Assembly (NCBI GenBank): GCA_964508185.1
Contig: CAZDSS010000021.1
Coordinates: 1-30,497 of the forward strand
Direction: 5' to 3'
DNA from: CAZDSS01 sp964508185
GTDB taxonomy: Bacteria > Pseudomonadota > Alphaproteobacteria > Sphingomonadales > Govanellaceae
DNA: 30,497 nucleotides
Shown here: one piece after another, positions 8,384 through 15,629 of the stretch
Position numbering within the stretch: position 1 is the stretch's first letter
How the letters are laid out: each line of letters begins with the position of its first letter
Made by a program: the position numbers and the translations under genes
Notes under the pieces: generated by a model
What the model was told of the DNA's origin: nothing
Seen by the model: only the letters and a program-made list of their open reading frames with translations
Databases searched by the model: none

Positions 8384-8986
8384 TTACTGCGCGGCGAAGG
8401 GATTGACGCCGCCCTTGGCCCCGATCTGGCCGAAATTGCCCATGTCCATGATCTGGACGCCGGAGGGCAGCTCGAAGAGCGAAGCGGGCTGCGGGCCGCG
8501 CTTGACGTTGGTGGTATTGACCGTGAGCTTGCCTTCGCCGGTCTCGGCCTCGACCTTCATCACGATGCCGTCGTCCGTGGTCCAGATGATGCTGCTGCCG
8601 CCCTCGAAATCCACCTTGTACTTGGCGGTCTGCTCGCCGTTGACCGATTCCTCGCCGAGCTTCGTGAACTTCACGTCGGGGCCGGGGTTCAGCGCCTCCT
8701 GCAGCGGGTCGGCATCGAGCGGCATGCGCATGGCCATGTTGAGGTCGGGCATGAGCATCAGGAGCTCCTTGTTCTTGACGATCATCACCGACCGCTGACC
8801 CTGCACGGTCATCTCCCGGCGGTCCGCGTTCTTGCCCTGGAAGACCTTCCCGTCGCCCTTCATGCCGGCGATGGTGTAGTTGATGTCGGCGGAATACTCG
8901 ATGCGCTTGGCGAAGGGATTGTCCCCGGCGATCGCGGCGAGGGGCGCGGCGATTGCGATCATGAGCAGAAGGGCGAAGCGGCGCAT
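8384..8986 (-). CDS. Periplasmic DUF4412/LolA-like protein
   Basis: A 200-residue secreted protein. The signal peptide MRRFALLLMIAIAAPLAAIA is followed by repeated beta-strand-like segments (YSADINYTIAG, GKVFQGKNADRREM, MIVKNKELLMLMPDLNMAMRM, AKYKVDFEGGSSIIWTTDDGIVMKVE). This is the concave sheet pattern of LolA-fold and DUF4412 proteins, and the methionine-rich 'MLMPDLNMAMRM' segment is typical. The start at 8986 is preferred because AGGGAG lies about 10 bases upstream on the minus strand and the signal peptide begins there. Upstream in-frame codons encode an arginine/serine-rich stretch that does not look like protein. The function is unknown; binding of a lipid or hydrophobic ligand is a guess from the fold. 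Confidence 0.8.
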   Translation of the reverse strand: MRRFALLLMIAIAAPLAAIAGDNPFAKRIEYSADINYTIAGMKGDGKVFQGKNADRREMTVQGQRSVMIVKNKELLMLMPDLNMAMRMPLDADPLQEALNPGPDVKFTKLGEESVNGEQTAKYKVDFEGGSSIIWTTDDGIVMKVEAETGEGKLTVNTTNVKRGPQPASLFELPSGVQIMDMGNFGQIGAKGGVNPFAAQ

Positions 8987-9023
8987 GGCGTGAGGCTCCC
9001 TGTGATGTTGTGATGACCGGCCA

Positions 9024-9053
9024 ACTATAGCGCCCGGCCCGGGGCGCGCGAAA
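9024..9053 (-). promoter_or_regulatory. Possible sigma-70-like promoter for the DUF4412-rluA-ceramidase operon
   Basis: On the minus strand TATAGT (9029-9024) follows TTTCGC (9053-9048) with an 18-base spacer, 38 bases before the DUF4412-like start. The -10 is good and the -35 is weak. It would separate this operon from the MBL gene upstream. Confidence 0.35.
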
Positions 9054-9068
9054 GTCGAGTCTGCGGCA

Positions 9069-9725
9069 TCAACGGCCGCCCGCGCGGAGCACCTGATCGG
9101 CGACGAAGGGATTGCTCCGCCGCTCCTCCCCGAAGGTGGACAAGGGACCGTGCCCCGGCACGAAGGTGACGTCGTCGCCGAGCGGCCAGAGCTTCTCCGT
9201 GATGGAGCGGATGAGGGTCGCATGATCCCCGCGCGGAAAGTCGGTGCGGCCGATGGAGCCCTTGAACAGAACGTCGCCCACGATCGCAAGGCGCGAGGGC
9301 TCGTGGAAATAGATCACGTGACCCGGCGTGTGGCCCGGGCAGTGACGCACGTCGAGCGTCAATTCCCCGACCGTCACCTTGTCACCGTCCGCGAGCCAGC
9401 GGCCGGGCCGCACCGCCCGCGCGCCGGGCAGGCCCCATTTCTCGCCCTGTTCGGGCAGGCGGTCGAGCCAGAAGGCCTCCTCCTCCTGCGGGCCCTCGAC
9501 GGGAAGCCCGAGCTCTTCGGAAAGGCTCAGGGCCCCGCCCGCATGGTCGAGATGGCCGTGGGTCAGGAGAATCTTTTCAAGCGTCACGCCGTTCTTCGCG
9601 ACCACTTCCTTGATGCGGTCGAGATCCCCGCCCGGATCGATGACCGCGCCGCGCATGGTCTTCTCGCACCACAGGATGGTGCAGTTCTGCTGGAACGGGG
9701 TGACCGGAACGATGGTGGCCTTCAT
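9069..9725 (-). CDS. MBL-fold metallo-hydrolase, glyoxalase II-like (YcbL type)
   Basis: A 218-residue single-domain metallo-beta-lactamase-fold hydrolase. All metal ligands are visible: His56-x-His58-x-Asp60-His61 in THGHLDH, His132 in PGHTPGH, Asp151 in GDVLF, and His192 in PGHGP. The opening VTPFQQNCTIL and the GSIGRTDFPRG segment are characteristic of the short glyoxalase II-like group that lacks the helical C-terminal domain of true GloB. Members hydrolyse glutathione thioesters or persulfides, and the sequence does not decide which. The ATG at 9725 is chosen because AGGAG lies six bases upstream of it. An ATG two codons earlier would touch the ribosome site. Confidence 0.92.
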   Translation of the reverse strand: MKATIVPVTPFQQNCTILWCEKTMRGAVIDPGGDLDRIKEVVAKNGVTLEKILLTHGHLDHAGGALSLSEELGLPVEGPQEEEAFWLDRLPEQGEKWGLPGARAVRPGRWLADGDKVTVGELTLDVRHCPGHTPGHVIYFHEPSRLAIVGDVLFKGSIGRTDFPRGDHATLIRSITEKLWPLGDDVTFVPGHGPLSTFGEERRSNPFVADQVLRAGGR

Positions 9726-9804
9726 CCGCATCTCCTGATGGCTGTTCCCACGGGATTACCGCGAATGCGGGCCGAGGTAAAGCTCGCAGCCCCGGAGCGG
9801 CGGA

Positions 9805-10374
9805 TCAATCCAGCTGCTGCAGGGCGCCGAGGCGCGGCTTGACGAAGGTGCTGTGATGGAGCCGGGTGGGGCGCAGCACGATGCCGAACAGGGGCTCGAA
9901 GTCATAGGTGAGCTCGGCGGCGATGATGGTCTCCCCCGCCTTGATGCTGAGGTCCTGGGGCAGGGTCGCATTGCCCCCGGGGGAGCCGATGCGGCTTGCG
10001 GCGTTGATGCTGCCGGCGCCGCTCCGTTGCCAGTAGACCTTGGGCTTGTTGTCCGCGGTGGCGCTGATCCCGGTGACCGTCGCCCGGCCGTTGGCGGCGA
10101 AATCGAAGGGCCGGGTCACGTGCTGCACGGACATGAAGATGTTGTCGAGCTGGGCGACGCTCAGCGTCTTGTCCCGGGCTGCGAGGTCCGCGAGGCTGAA
10201 GGCGGCGTTCTGCAGCTTCTGCTGCAGCAGCAGATAGGTGACGAAGTCGAGCCCGCCGATGCCGAGCAGGATGAGGACGGGCAGGGTCAGCGCGAACTCG
10301 ACAAGCGCCGAGCCGCGCCGGTCGCGCCGGAGCCGCCGCAGCAGGCGGAGCATGGGGGACTGTGCACCGATCAT
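9805..10374 (-). CDS. TadE-like pseudopilin
   Basis: A 189-residue protein. A short basic leader ends in RRDRRGSALVEFALTLPVLILLGIGGLDFVTYLLLQQ. This is the TadE/TadG N-terminal pattern: a glycine, a conserved glutamate five residues on (VEFALTLP), and one long hydrophobic helix. The rest (about 55-189) is a periplasmic domain without recognised motifs. The ATG at 10374 has GGGAGGG six bases upstream, and this ribosome site overlaps the stop of the preceding gene, so translation is likely coupled. It is the last of three TadE/TadG genes. Such proteins are minor pilins or pilin-like components of Flp/Tad pilus systems, but no Tad ATPase or secretin gene is present in the window. Confidence 0.85.
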   Translation of the reverse strand: MIGAQSPMLRLLRRLRRDRRGSALVEFALTLPVLILLGIGGLDFVTYLLLQQKLQNAAFSLADLAARDKTLSVAQLDNIFMSVQHVTRPFDFAANGRATVTGISATADNKPKVYWQRSGAGSINAASRIGSPGGNATLPQDLSIKAGETIIAAELTYDFEPLFGIVLRPTRLHHSTFVKPRLGALQQLD

Positions 10375-10386
10375 CCGCGCCCTCCC

Positions 10387-10956
10387 TCAGAACGGCTCGT
10401 TGCGCACGGCGACGCTCGCCGTCTGGCGCAGGACGGGGCCCACGATCCTGTTCATGAGCGGCGTGATGATTCCCCAGTCATAGGTGATGCGGTAGATCAC
10501 CACGTCGCCGGGGCCGCCGAGCCCCGCCTTGCCCATGTCGGCGTCCCACTGGCCGTTGCCGTTGACGTCGGTGAAGGGCTCGCCCGCGTCGTAAGTGCCG
10601 TTCTTGTTGACGTCGGTAAAGGGTTCCGGCCGGCCGATATCGGCGAAGCTCGGATAGATCAGGGTATCGATCTCAACCCGGTCCATGTCCACGAGGCCGA
10701 TGGTGCGGTTGCGGATCACGTCGCGCACCCGCTCCACTCTTGAAACCCCCGGGATGGTGGCGCCGGTGACGCCATAGCGCGACGCTTCGAGGACCGCCGA
10801 TTCCAGGGTCGATCCCACGAAGGCGCCGATCGCCATCTCGATGCTGCCGATGAGCAGGATCATCAGCGGCATGGCGACGAGGGAGAACTCGAGCGCCGCC
10901 GCGCCGCGGCAGTCGCCGAGCAATCGCCTGAAGGTCCTGAGGGCGGCCCGCATCAT
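10387..10956 (-). CDS. TadE-like protein with two Ca-binding-type (EF-hand/dockerin) loops
   Basis: A 189-residue protein with the TadE leader RGAAALEFSLVAMPLMILLIGSIEM (residues 18-42) and a periplasmic tail. The tail carries two tandem copies of EPFTDVN-x-NG (residues 111-126 and about 126-140). The loops are Asp115-x-Asn117-x-Asn119-Gly-Thr121-x-Asp123-x-x-Glu126 and Asp130-x-Asn-x-Asn134-Gly-x-x-Asp138. These have the DxNxNG spacing of calcium-binding dockerin or EF-hand loops, repeated every 15 residues. The start at 10956 (MMRAAL) lies two bases after the stop of the vWA protein, so the genes are coupled. An upstream in-frame extension would overlap the vWA gene and is not used. Calcium binding is inferred from the loop pattern. 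Confidence 0.85.
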   Translation of the reverse strand: MMRAALRTFRRLLGDCRGAAALEFSLVAMPLMILLIGSIEMAIGAFVGSTLESAVLEASRYGVTGATIPGVSRVERVRDVIRNRTIGLVDMDRVEIDTLIYPSFADIGRPEPFTDVNKNGTYDAGEPFTDVNGNGQWDADMGKAGLGGPGDVVIYRITYDWGIITPLMNRIVGPVLRQTASVAVRNEPF

Positions 10957-10958
10957 GG

Positions 10959-12362
10959 CTATTCCGCGATTCTCAGGTTGCTGAGCTGCCCGCCGATGGT
11001 GCGGAAGACCTTGCGCAGCTGCTCGTTCTGGGGCGCGTGGAAGTAGTAGTTCGGATTGGTCGCGCAATTGCGGAACAGGTTCTGGGCGGCCGAATCGGGC
11101 GTCGTGCCGAAGGTGATGGCGTAGATGATGATGCCTTCGTTCTTCATGGCCGTGCAGGTCCGCGCCATGCGCTTGTCCAGCTCCTGCCGCGCGTTGTTGA
11201 GATTCGTGAAGCCGAAATCCTCAACCCGTCCGTAGGCGGTATAGTCGGACTTGGGGCCGGAGCCCGAATTGTCGTGGAACTGGTTGTTGCCGTCGGTGAG
11301 GATGACGACCACCTTCTCCATGAGCGGCGTGTCGTAGTCGAGCGGCAGGTCCGACGGGCTGTTCTTCCACAGGCCGCGCCATTTGGGCGAGATCGTGCGC
11401 CAGCCCCAGGAAAGGCCGAGATTGCCGGTGGTGCCGCCGCGGCTCCAGGGCGCCATGGCGGCGATCGCCGCCTTGATCTTCGATTTCTCGGCCGTGAGGG
11501 GCAGGATCGCCGGTCCGCAGCCGAGATTGGGCCCACGGGCGTCGTTCTGGATCTTCCAGTCTTCCTTGATGGGCGGCCAGTTGTTGTCGTTCTTGTCGCT
11601 GGTTGCGGCATAGAAGAACGACCGGAACTGGCGCTGGGACGGCGTGGCGTCGCCCTCGTCATAGGGCGCCGGCCGGGCCTCCACGCAGCCCTTCCAGCCG
11701 ACGGTCGAGAAGGATGACGGATTGGTCCAGACGCGGTCGCTGGACGCGATCCAGTTCTTGTGCTGGGTCCCGATATTCACCGTCGCCGTATAGGGGACGA
11801 GGCTCACCCACAGATTCTCGATTTCCTCCTGATTGCCGAAGATGATGTCGATGAGCTCCTGGGCCGCCTGCTGCATGGTGTCGAACTTGGACCCGAACAT
11901 GGAGCCGGTGACGTCCATGACGAGGGCAAGCTCCAGCCCCGTGGTCTGGCGGTGGATCACGGTGCGCGCGCTCACGGTCATGTGGTCCTTGCCGAAGACG
12001 GTCATGAACCGGGTCGGCATGCGCGCGCTGGCGGTGAGCGTCACATATTCCCGCGCTTCATCGAGCGTCACGGAAAAGGACAGGAGTTCGGCGCTGTAGG
12101 CTTCGGCGCGGAAGTTGGCGTCGAAATATTCCCGGGCGACCGCCTGCGGGTCGCCCTCCACGGCGACGCGGCCGGCCGCCAGCCCCGCCGCATCGAGGGC
12201 CTTGGACATGCGGCTCTTCAGCATGTAGCCGAGGGTCGAATCGACGGCGAGGCCGATGGCCCCGACCATGGGGATGAGCGCAAAGGCGACGAGGATCCCG
12301 GTCGCCCCGCGGCGGTCAAGGAGCAATCGCCGCAGGAATCTCCGCGGGTTCAGTGATTGCAT
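10959..12362 (-). CDS. TadG-like protein with von Willebrand factor A domain
   Basis: A 467-residue protein. The TadG leader LLLDRRGATGILVAFALIPMVGAIGLAVD (residues 13-41) gives one membrane helix with the glycine-rich pilin-like start, and the remainder is periplasmic. A vWA domain starts at residue 144 with ELALVMDVTGSM. The metal-ion-dependent adhesion site is Asp150-x-Thr152-x-Ser154, so threonine replaces the usual first serine. A later VVVILTDGNNQF segment supplies the last site residue. A large insertion (about 205-300) separates these parts. Such proteins are accessory to Tad/Flp pili or adhesion. The ATG at 12362 follows GAGGGGGG on the minus strand. It is the first gene of the three-gene Tad-type operon, and a CtrA-like box lies upstream. 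Confidence 0.88.
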   Translation of the reverse strand: MQSLNPRRFLRRLLLDRRGATGILVAFALIPMVGAIGLAVDSTLGYMLKSRMSKALDAAGLAAGRVAVEGDPQAVAREYFDANFRAEAYSAELLSFSVTLDEAREYVTLTASARMPTRFMTVFGKDHMTVSARTVIHRQTTGLELALVMDVTGSMFGSKFDTMQQAAQELIDIIFGNQEEIENLWVSLVPYTATVNIGTQHKNWIASSDRVWTNPSSFSTVGWKGCVEARPAPYDEGDATPSQRQFRSFFYAATSDKNDNNWPPIKEDWKIQNDARGPNLGCGPAILPLTAEKSKIKAAIAAMAPWSRGGTTGNLGLSWGWRTISPKWRGLWKNSPSDLPLDYDTPLMEKVVVILTDGNNQFHDNSGSGPKSDYTAYGRVEDFGFTNLNNARQELDKRMARTCTAMKNEGIIIYAITFGTTPDSAAQNLFRNCATNPNYYFHAPQNEQLRKVFRTIGGQLSNLRIAE

Positions 12363-12412
12363 CGCAAACCCCCCTCGATGAGTTGCATGGGAGGGATCAT
12401 AGCTCGGGCTGG

Positions 12413-12427
12413 CTAACCAAAAGTTAA
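12413..12427 (-). promoter_or_regulatory. CtrA-like box upstream of the TadG/TadE operon
   Basis: Read on the minus strand the site is TTAA-N7-TTAG, one mismatch from the alphaproteobacterial CtrA consensus TTAA-N7-TTAA. It lies about 51 bases before the vWA-TadG start. Nearby are two GTTAAC palindromes (12423-12428 and 12443-12448) on either side of an AT-rich spacer. CtrA commonly controls pilus, flagellar and chemotaxis genes in this class, which fits the gene downstream. Binding is not shown. Confidence 0.4.
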
Positions 12428-12473
12428 CAACGGATAATTCGAGTTAACCTTTTCGCGTCTGTTCACAGCCGTC

Positions 12474-12502
12474 TTGCCTTGCGGCCCGACGGAGACTATA
12501 AC
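12474..12502 (+). promoter_or_regulatory. Promoter for the btuB riboswitch transcript
   Basis: TTGCCT (12474-12479) and TATAAC (12497-12502) are separated by exactly 17 bases. Transcription would begin a few bases later, right at the 5' edge of the cobalamin riboswitch, which makes this a convincing placement. Confidence 0.6.
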
Positions 12503-12504
12503 GG

Positions 12505-12675
12505 GCGGCAGATGGTGCCCCCTCAGGGGGTTAAAAGGGAATGCGGTCCATTCCGCAGCTGTACCCGCAACTGTAGGCGGCGAGCCTGGTCTCCATCACG
12601 CGCCACTGAGGGCAACCTTGGGAAGGCCGGAAGCCAGGCAACGACCCGCGAGCCAGGAAACCTGCCATCGCGTCG
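12505..12675 (+). ncRNA. Cobalamin (AdoCbl-type) riboswitch
   Basis: The conserved elements occur in order. There is a 5' segment with GGTGCCCCC and AGGGGGTTAAAAGGGAATGC (12514-12541), then CTGTACCCGCAACTGTA near 12559-12575. Next come the CCACTG and TGGGAAGGC core (12603-12627) and the B12 box AGCCAGGAAACCTGCC at 12651-12666. A promoter lies immediately upstream. The first downstream gene is a BtuB-type receptor, about 200 bases away, so cobalamin would repress uptake through this element. An open reading frame runs through the element in frame with btuB, but this is chance. Confidence 0.95.
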
Positions 12676-12761
12676 TCCTACCCGGGACCGGGCATTGTCC
12701 ATGGGTGCGGCTTCTCCGCAGTGGCGACACCTTGATTGGGGTTGGCCGGGCGGAATCCAGA

Positions 12762-12872
12762 ATGCTTACGCCTTCATACAGATCCTGCGGTTTCCCGCGC
12801 GGCGTCGCGCTGCCGCCGCGGCTGCCCCTGGTTCATCAATCCACGATGACTGTGGGGGAAGTTCTGCCATGA
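12762..12872 (+). CDS. Possible 36-residue leader peptide overlapping the btuB start
   Basis: An ATG at 12762 opens a 36-codon frame after the riboswitch. Its TGA stop shares bases with the btuB start in an ATGA overlap (12869-12872), the arrangement used for translational coupling. The peptide is proline- and arginine-rich with one cysteine and resembles nothing I know. The ribosome site (GGCGGAAT) is weak. It may be only chance, but the exact ATGA junction makes coupling between riboswitch state, leader translation and btuB translation conceivable. Confidence 0.25.
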   Translation: MLTPSYRSCGFPRGVALPPRLPLVHQSTMTVGEVLP

Positions 12873-14701
12873 CCAAACTGACCAGGATCCTTCTGGCTTC
12901 AACCCTTCTCGCGCCGCTGCCGGTTCATGCCGAAATGGCCGTGGACGAGGAATTCGTCATTACCGCCACGCGCACATTGATGCCGCTCGACCGCGTCGGC
13001 AGTTCCATTTCCGTGATCGACGCCGCGGAAATCGAGCGGCGGCAATACAGCTTCACGCGCGACGCCCTCGCCGCCCTGCCGGGCGTGATGGTGAGCCAGA
13101 GCGGCCCGTTCGGCGGCACGGCCTATGTGCGGCTGCGCGGCGCGCGCAGCGAACAGACCCTGGTGCTGATAGACGGCATCAAGGTCAACGACCCGAGCAG
13201 CCCGAGCGGCGCCTTCGACTTCAACACCATGGATCCCCAGGACATCGCCCGGATCGAGGTGCTGAAGGGCCCGCAAAGCACGCTTTATGGCAGCGACGCC
13301 ATCGGCGGGGTCGTGAACATCATCACCAGGCGCGGCGGCGGCGGCCTGCGGCTCAACGGCTTCGTCGAGGGCGGGTCTTACGAGACATTCCGCGGCGGTC
13401 TCACCCTGAGCGGCGGCGACGACCTGTTCGACTACCGCGTCACCGCGGGCGGCATTACCACGGACGGCATCTCCAAGGCCGACAAGCGCGACGGCAACAC
13501 GGAGAAGGACGGCTACGAGAGCCTCAATTTCTCCGCCAATCTCGGGGTCAATCTCGCCGAGGGCCTGCGGCTTGAAGGCTTCGCCCGCCATGTGGACAGC
13601 GAGTTCGAATATGACGGCTGGGGCCCGGTGACGGGCGTCGCGGACGCCGATCAGGTGGGCAAGAACAAGGAAACCAGCCTCAATTTCCGCGCCCTTGCCG
13701 CCATGTTCGACGGCCGGCTCGAGAACATCGTCTCCCTCGGCTACCATCATATCGGCCGCGACATCCTGTCGGACGGCGCATTGATCTTCGAAAGCACGGG
13801 CAGGCGCCTCAGCGTCTCCTACCAGGGCAATCTCAAGGTGGCGGACGGCGTCCTTCTGACCTTCGGCGCCGAAAGCCTCGAGGACGAGATCGACACGCCG
13901 ACGGAAGCCGCCGAACTTTCCCTCGACAGCCTCTATGCCCAGGCGCAGCTCGAGCCCTTGCAGGGCCTGACGGTGACCGGCGGGGTGCGCTACGACAGCC
14001 ATGAACTGTTCGGCAGCCACACCACCTTCCGCACCACCGCCGCCTATGCCCTGAAGGAAACGGGAACCATCTTCCGGGCGAGCTGGGGCGAAGGCTTCAA
14101 GGCGCCGACCCCCTACCAGCTCACCTTCTTCTGCTGCGGCGCGACGGGGCCGAATCTCGATCTCAGGCCGGAGACCAGCGAGGGCTGGGACGCCGGGATC
14201 GAGCAGTCCTTCTGGTCGGACCGGGCGAAGGTCCAGCTCACCTGGTTCCGCCAGACGACGGACGACCTCATCGATTACGCCGAGGGGCGGTATTTCAATG
14301 TGGACCGGGTGCGCACCAAGGGGCTTGAGGCGGCCTTGCTGCTGGACCCGACCCCCTGGCTTACGGTGGATGCCAACTACACGCGCCTTTCCGCCATCGA
14401 CCGCACGACGGAGGAGCGGCTGCTGCGCCTGCCGCGGGACAAGGCGACGGTTACCGCGACGCTCATGCCCGTCGAACGCCTCACCCTTTCCGTGAGCGGC
14501 CATTACAGCGGCAAGGCGGGCGACATCTACGGCGACATCGACGACTGGTTCCGGCTCGATCTCCGGGCGGCCTATCAGGTCACCGACCGGATCGAGGTCT
14601 ATGGACGGGTCGAAAATCTCCTGGACGAGCATTATCAGGAGCTTTTCGGATATGGGACGGCCGGGCTTTCGGCCTATCTTGGTCTCCGTGGCCGCTTCTG
14701 A
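12869..14701 (+). CDS. btuB: TonB-dependent cobalamin receptor
   Basis: A 610-residue outer-membrane receptor. The signal peptide (1-22) is followed by a TonB box, EEFVITA (27-33). A plug domain (about 45-165) has RLRGARSEQTLVLIDGIKVNDPSSP and IEVLKGPQSTLYGSDAIGGVVNI. A 22-strand-type barrel ends with terminal phenylalanine in YLGLRGRF. The plug motifs are those of BtuB and related vitamin/siderophore receptors. The B12 riboswitch upstream and btuFCD downstream support cobalamin as ligand. GGGGGAA lies about 10 bases before the ATG at 12869. Two adjacent cysteines (TFFCCGATG) sit in a barrel loop. Transport needs TonB energy, and a TonB operon starts 4 kb downstream. Confidence 0.95.
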   Translation: MTKLTRILLASTLLAPLPVHAEMAVDEEFVITATRTLMPLDRVGSSISVIDAAEIERRQYSFTRDALAALPGVMVSQSGPFGGTAYVRLRGARSEQTLVLIDGIKVNDPSSPSGAFDFNTMDPQDIARIEVLKGPQSTLYGSDAIGGVVNIITRRGGGGLRLNGFVEGGSYETFRGGLTLSGGDDLFDYRVTAGGITTDGISKADKRDGNTEKDGYESLNFSANLGVNLAEGLRLEGFARHVDSEFEYDGWGPVTGVADADQVGKNKETSLNFRALAAMFDGRLENIVSLGYHHIGRDILSDGALIFESTGRRLSVSYQGNLKVADGVLLTFGAESLEDEIDTPTEAAELSLDSLYAQAQLEPLQGLTVTGGVRYDSHELFGSHTTFRTTAAYALKETGTIFRASWGEGFKAPTPYQLTFFCCGATGPNLDLRPETSEGWDAGIEQSFWSDRAKVQLTWFRQTTDDLIDYAEGRYFNVDRVRTKGLEAALLLDPTPWLTVDANYTRLSAIDRTTEERLLRLPRDKATVTATLMPVERLTLSVSGHYSGKAGDIYGDIDDWFRLDLRAAYQVTDRIEVYGRVENLLDEHYQELFGYGTAGLSAYLGLRGRF

Positions 14702-14728
14702 GCACATAACGGGATCCCCGATCCGTGA

Positions 14729-14752
14729 CCGGAGCCGCCGCGGCGGCTCCGG
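14729..14752 (+). repeat. Perfect 24-bp GC palindrome between btuB and btuF
   Basis: Bases 14729-14740 are exactly complementary in reverse to 14741-14752, all G and C except one A-T pair per arm. It lies 27 bases after the btuB stop and 13 bases before the btuF start. In RNA it would fold into a very stable stem right before a start codon that has no visible Shine-Dalgarno. No thymine run follows, so it is not a simple terminator. A role in setting the btuB:btuFCD ratio is inference. Confidence 0.6.
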
Positions 14753-14765
14753 CGCCCGCAGCGTC

Positions 14766-15629
14766 ATGCCGTTCCTGCTCGCAACCCTCGTGGCACTCCT
14801 GCTCGCAAGCCAGTCCGTTCTGGCCGGAGCGCGGCGCGTGATGTCGCTCGACTATTGCGCCGACCAGTATGTGCTGGCCCTCGCGGACCGGGATCAGATC
14901 CTCGCCCTTTCCAAGGACGCGGAAAGCGAACGCTCCTACTATGCGGCGGCGGCGCGGGGCTTGCCCCGGAACTCGGGCGAGGCCGAGGAAATCGTCATGG
15001 CGCGGCCCGATCTCGTCATCCGCTTCTGGGGCGGCGGCTACGGCAGCGAGGCCATGATCCGGCGCTTTGCCATCCCGACCCTCACGCTTCCCTTCGGCCA
15101 GAGTCTGAGCGAGATGAGCGGGAGCCTGCGCAAGGTGGCGCAAGCCCTCGGCCAGGAAGCGCGGGCGGAAGCCCTCATCGCCGACATGGAGCGGCGGCTT
15201 GCCGCCGTGCGCGACCGCTGGCGCGACCTGCCGCAGGCCAGCCGGCCCCTTGCCTTCTATGTAACCTCGGGCGGCACCACCACGGGGCAGGGGACCCTCG
15301 TCCACGAGATGATGCTGGCGGCCGGGCTCCGCAATGCGGGGGCGGAGCGGGGCCAGGCCGGCTGGCGGAACGCCGATCTCGAACGCCTGATCCTTGACCC
15401 GCCGGAAGCCATGATTCTCGGTTTCCACGACCTCAGCCTCAATCTCAGCGATCATTGGCGCCTCGGCCGGCACAGGAGCCTGCGCGCCCTTCTCGCCGCG
15501 CGCCCGACCGTCTATCTCGATTCGCGCATCCTCGCCTGCCCGACGCCCGCATTCGTCGAAGGCGTCGAACAGCTCCATGCGCAACTGGTCGCGCCGCGCC
15601 TGGCGTATATCGAGGGGCTTGCGCCATGA
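14766..15629 (+). CDS. btuF: Cobalamin ABC transporter periplasmic binding protein
   Basis: A 287-residue periplasmic substrate-binding protein of the cluster A-II (BtuF/FhuD) type. A signal peptide (MPFLLATLVALLLASQSVLA) precedes RRVMSLDYCADQYVLALADRD, the start of lobe 1. PDLVIRFWGGGYGSEAM follows, then the linking helix, and lobe 2 contains FYVTSGGTTTGQGTLVHEMMLAAGL. It passes cobalamin from BtuB to BtuCD. The ATG at 14766 is the first in-frame start that gives a signal peptide, but no good ribosome site precedes it; a strong palindrome does. It ends in an ATGA overlap with btuC. Confidence 0.9.
   Translation: MPFLLATLVALLLASQSVLAGARRVMSLDYCADQYVLALADRDQILALSKDAESERSYYAAAARGLPRNSGEAEEIVMARPDLVIRFWGGGYGSEAMIRRFAIPTLTLPFGQSLSEMSGSLRKVAQALGQEARAEALIADMERRLAAVRDRWRDLPQASRPLAFYVTSGGTTTGQGTLVHEMMLAAGLRNAGAERGQAGWRNADLERLILDPPEAMILGFHDLSLNLSDHWRLGRHRSLRALLAARPTVYLDSRILACPTPAFVEGVEQLHAQLVAPRLAYIEGLAP

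Noticed and set aside
6790..8406. Long plus-strand open frame opposite the ceramidase-like and RluA-family genes
   Set aside because: It spans two real genes with clear catalytic motifs on the other strand; its translation shows no domains.
12479..12868. N-terminal extension of BtuB through the riboswitch
   Set aside because: The conserved riboswitch occupies this stretch, and a proper signal peptide and ribosome site start at 12869.
12899..14767. Minus-strand open frame of more than 600 codons opposite btuB
   Set aside because: Shadow of btuB. No motif, start site or promoter supports it.
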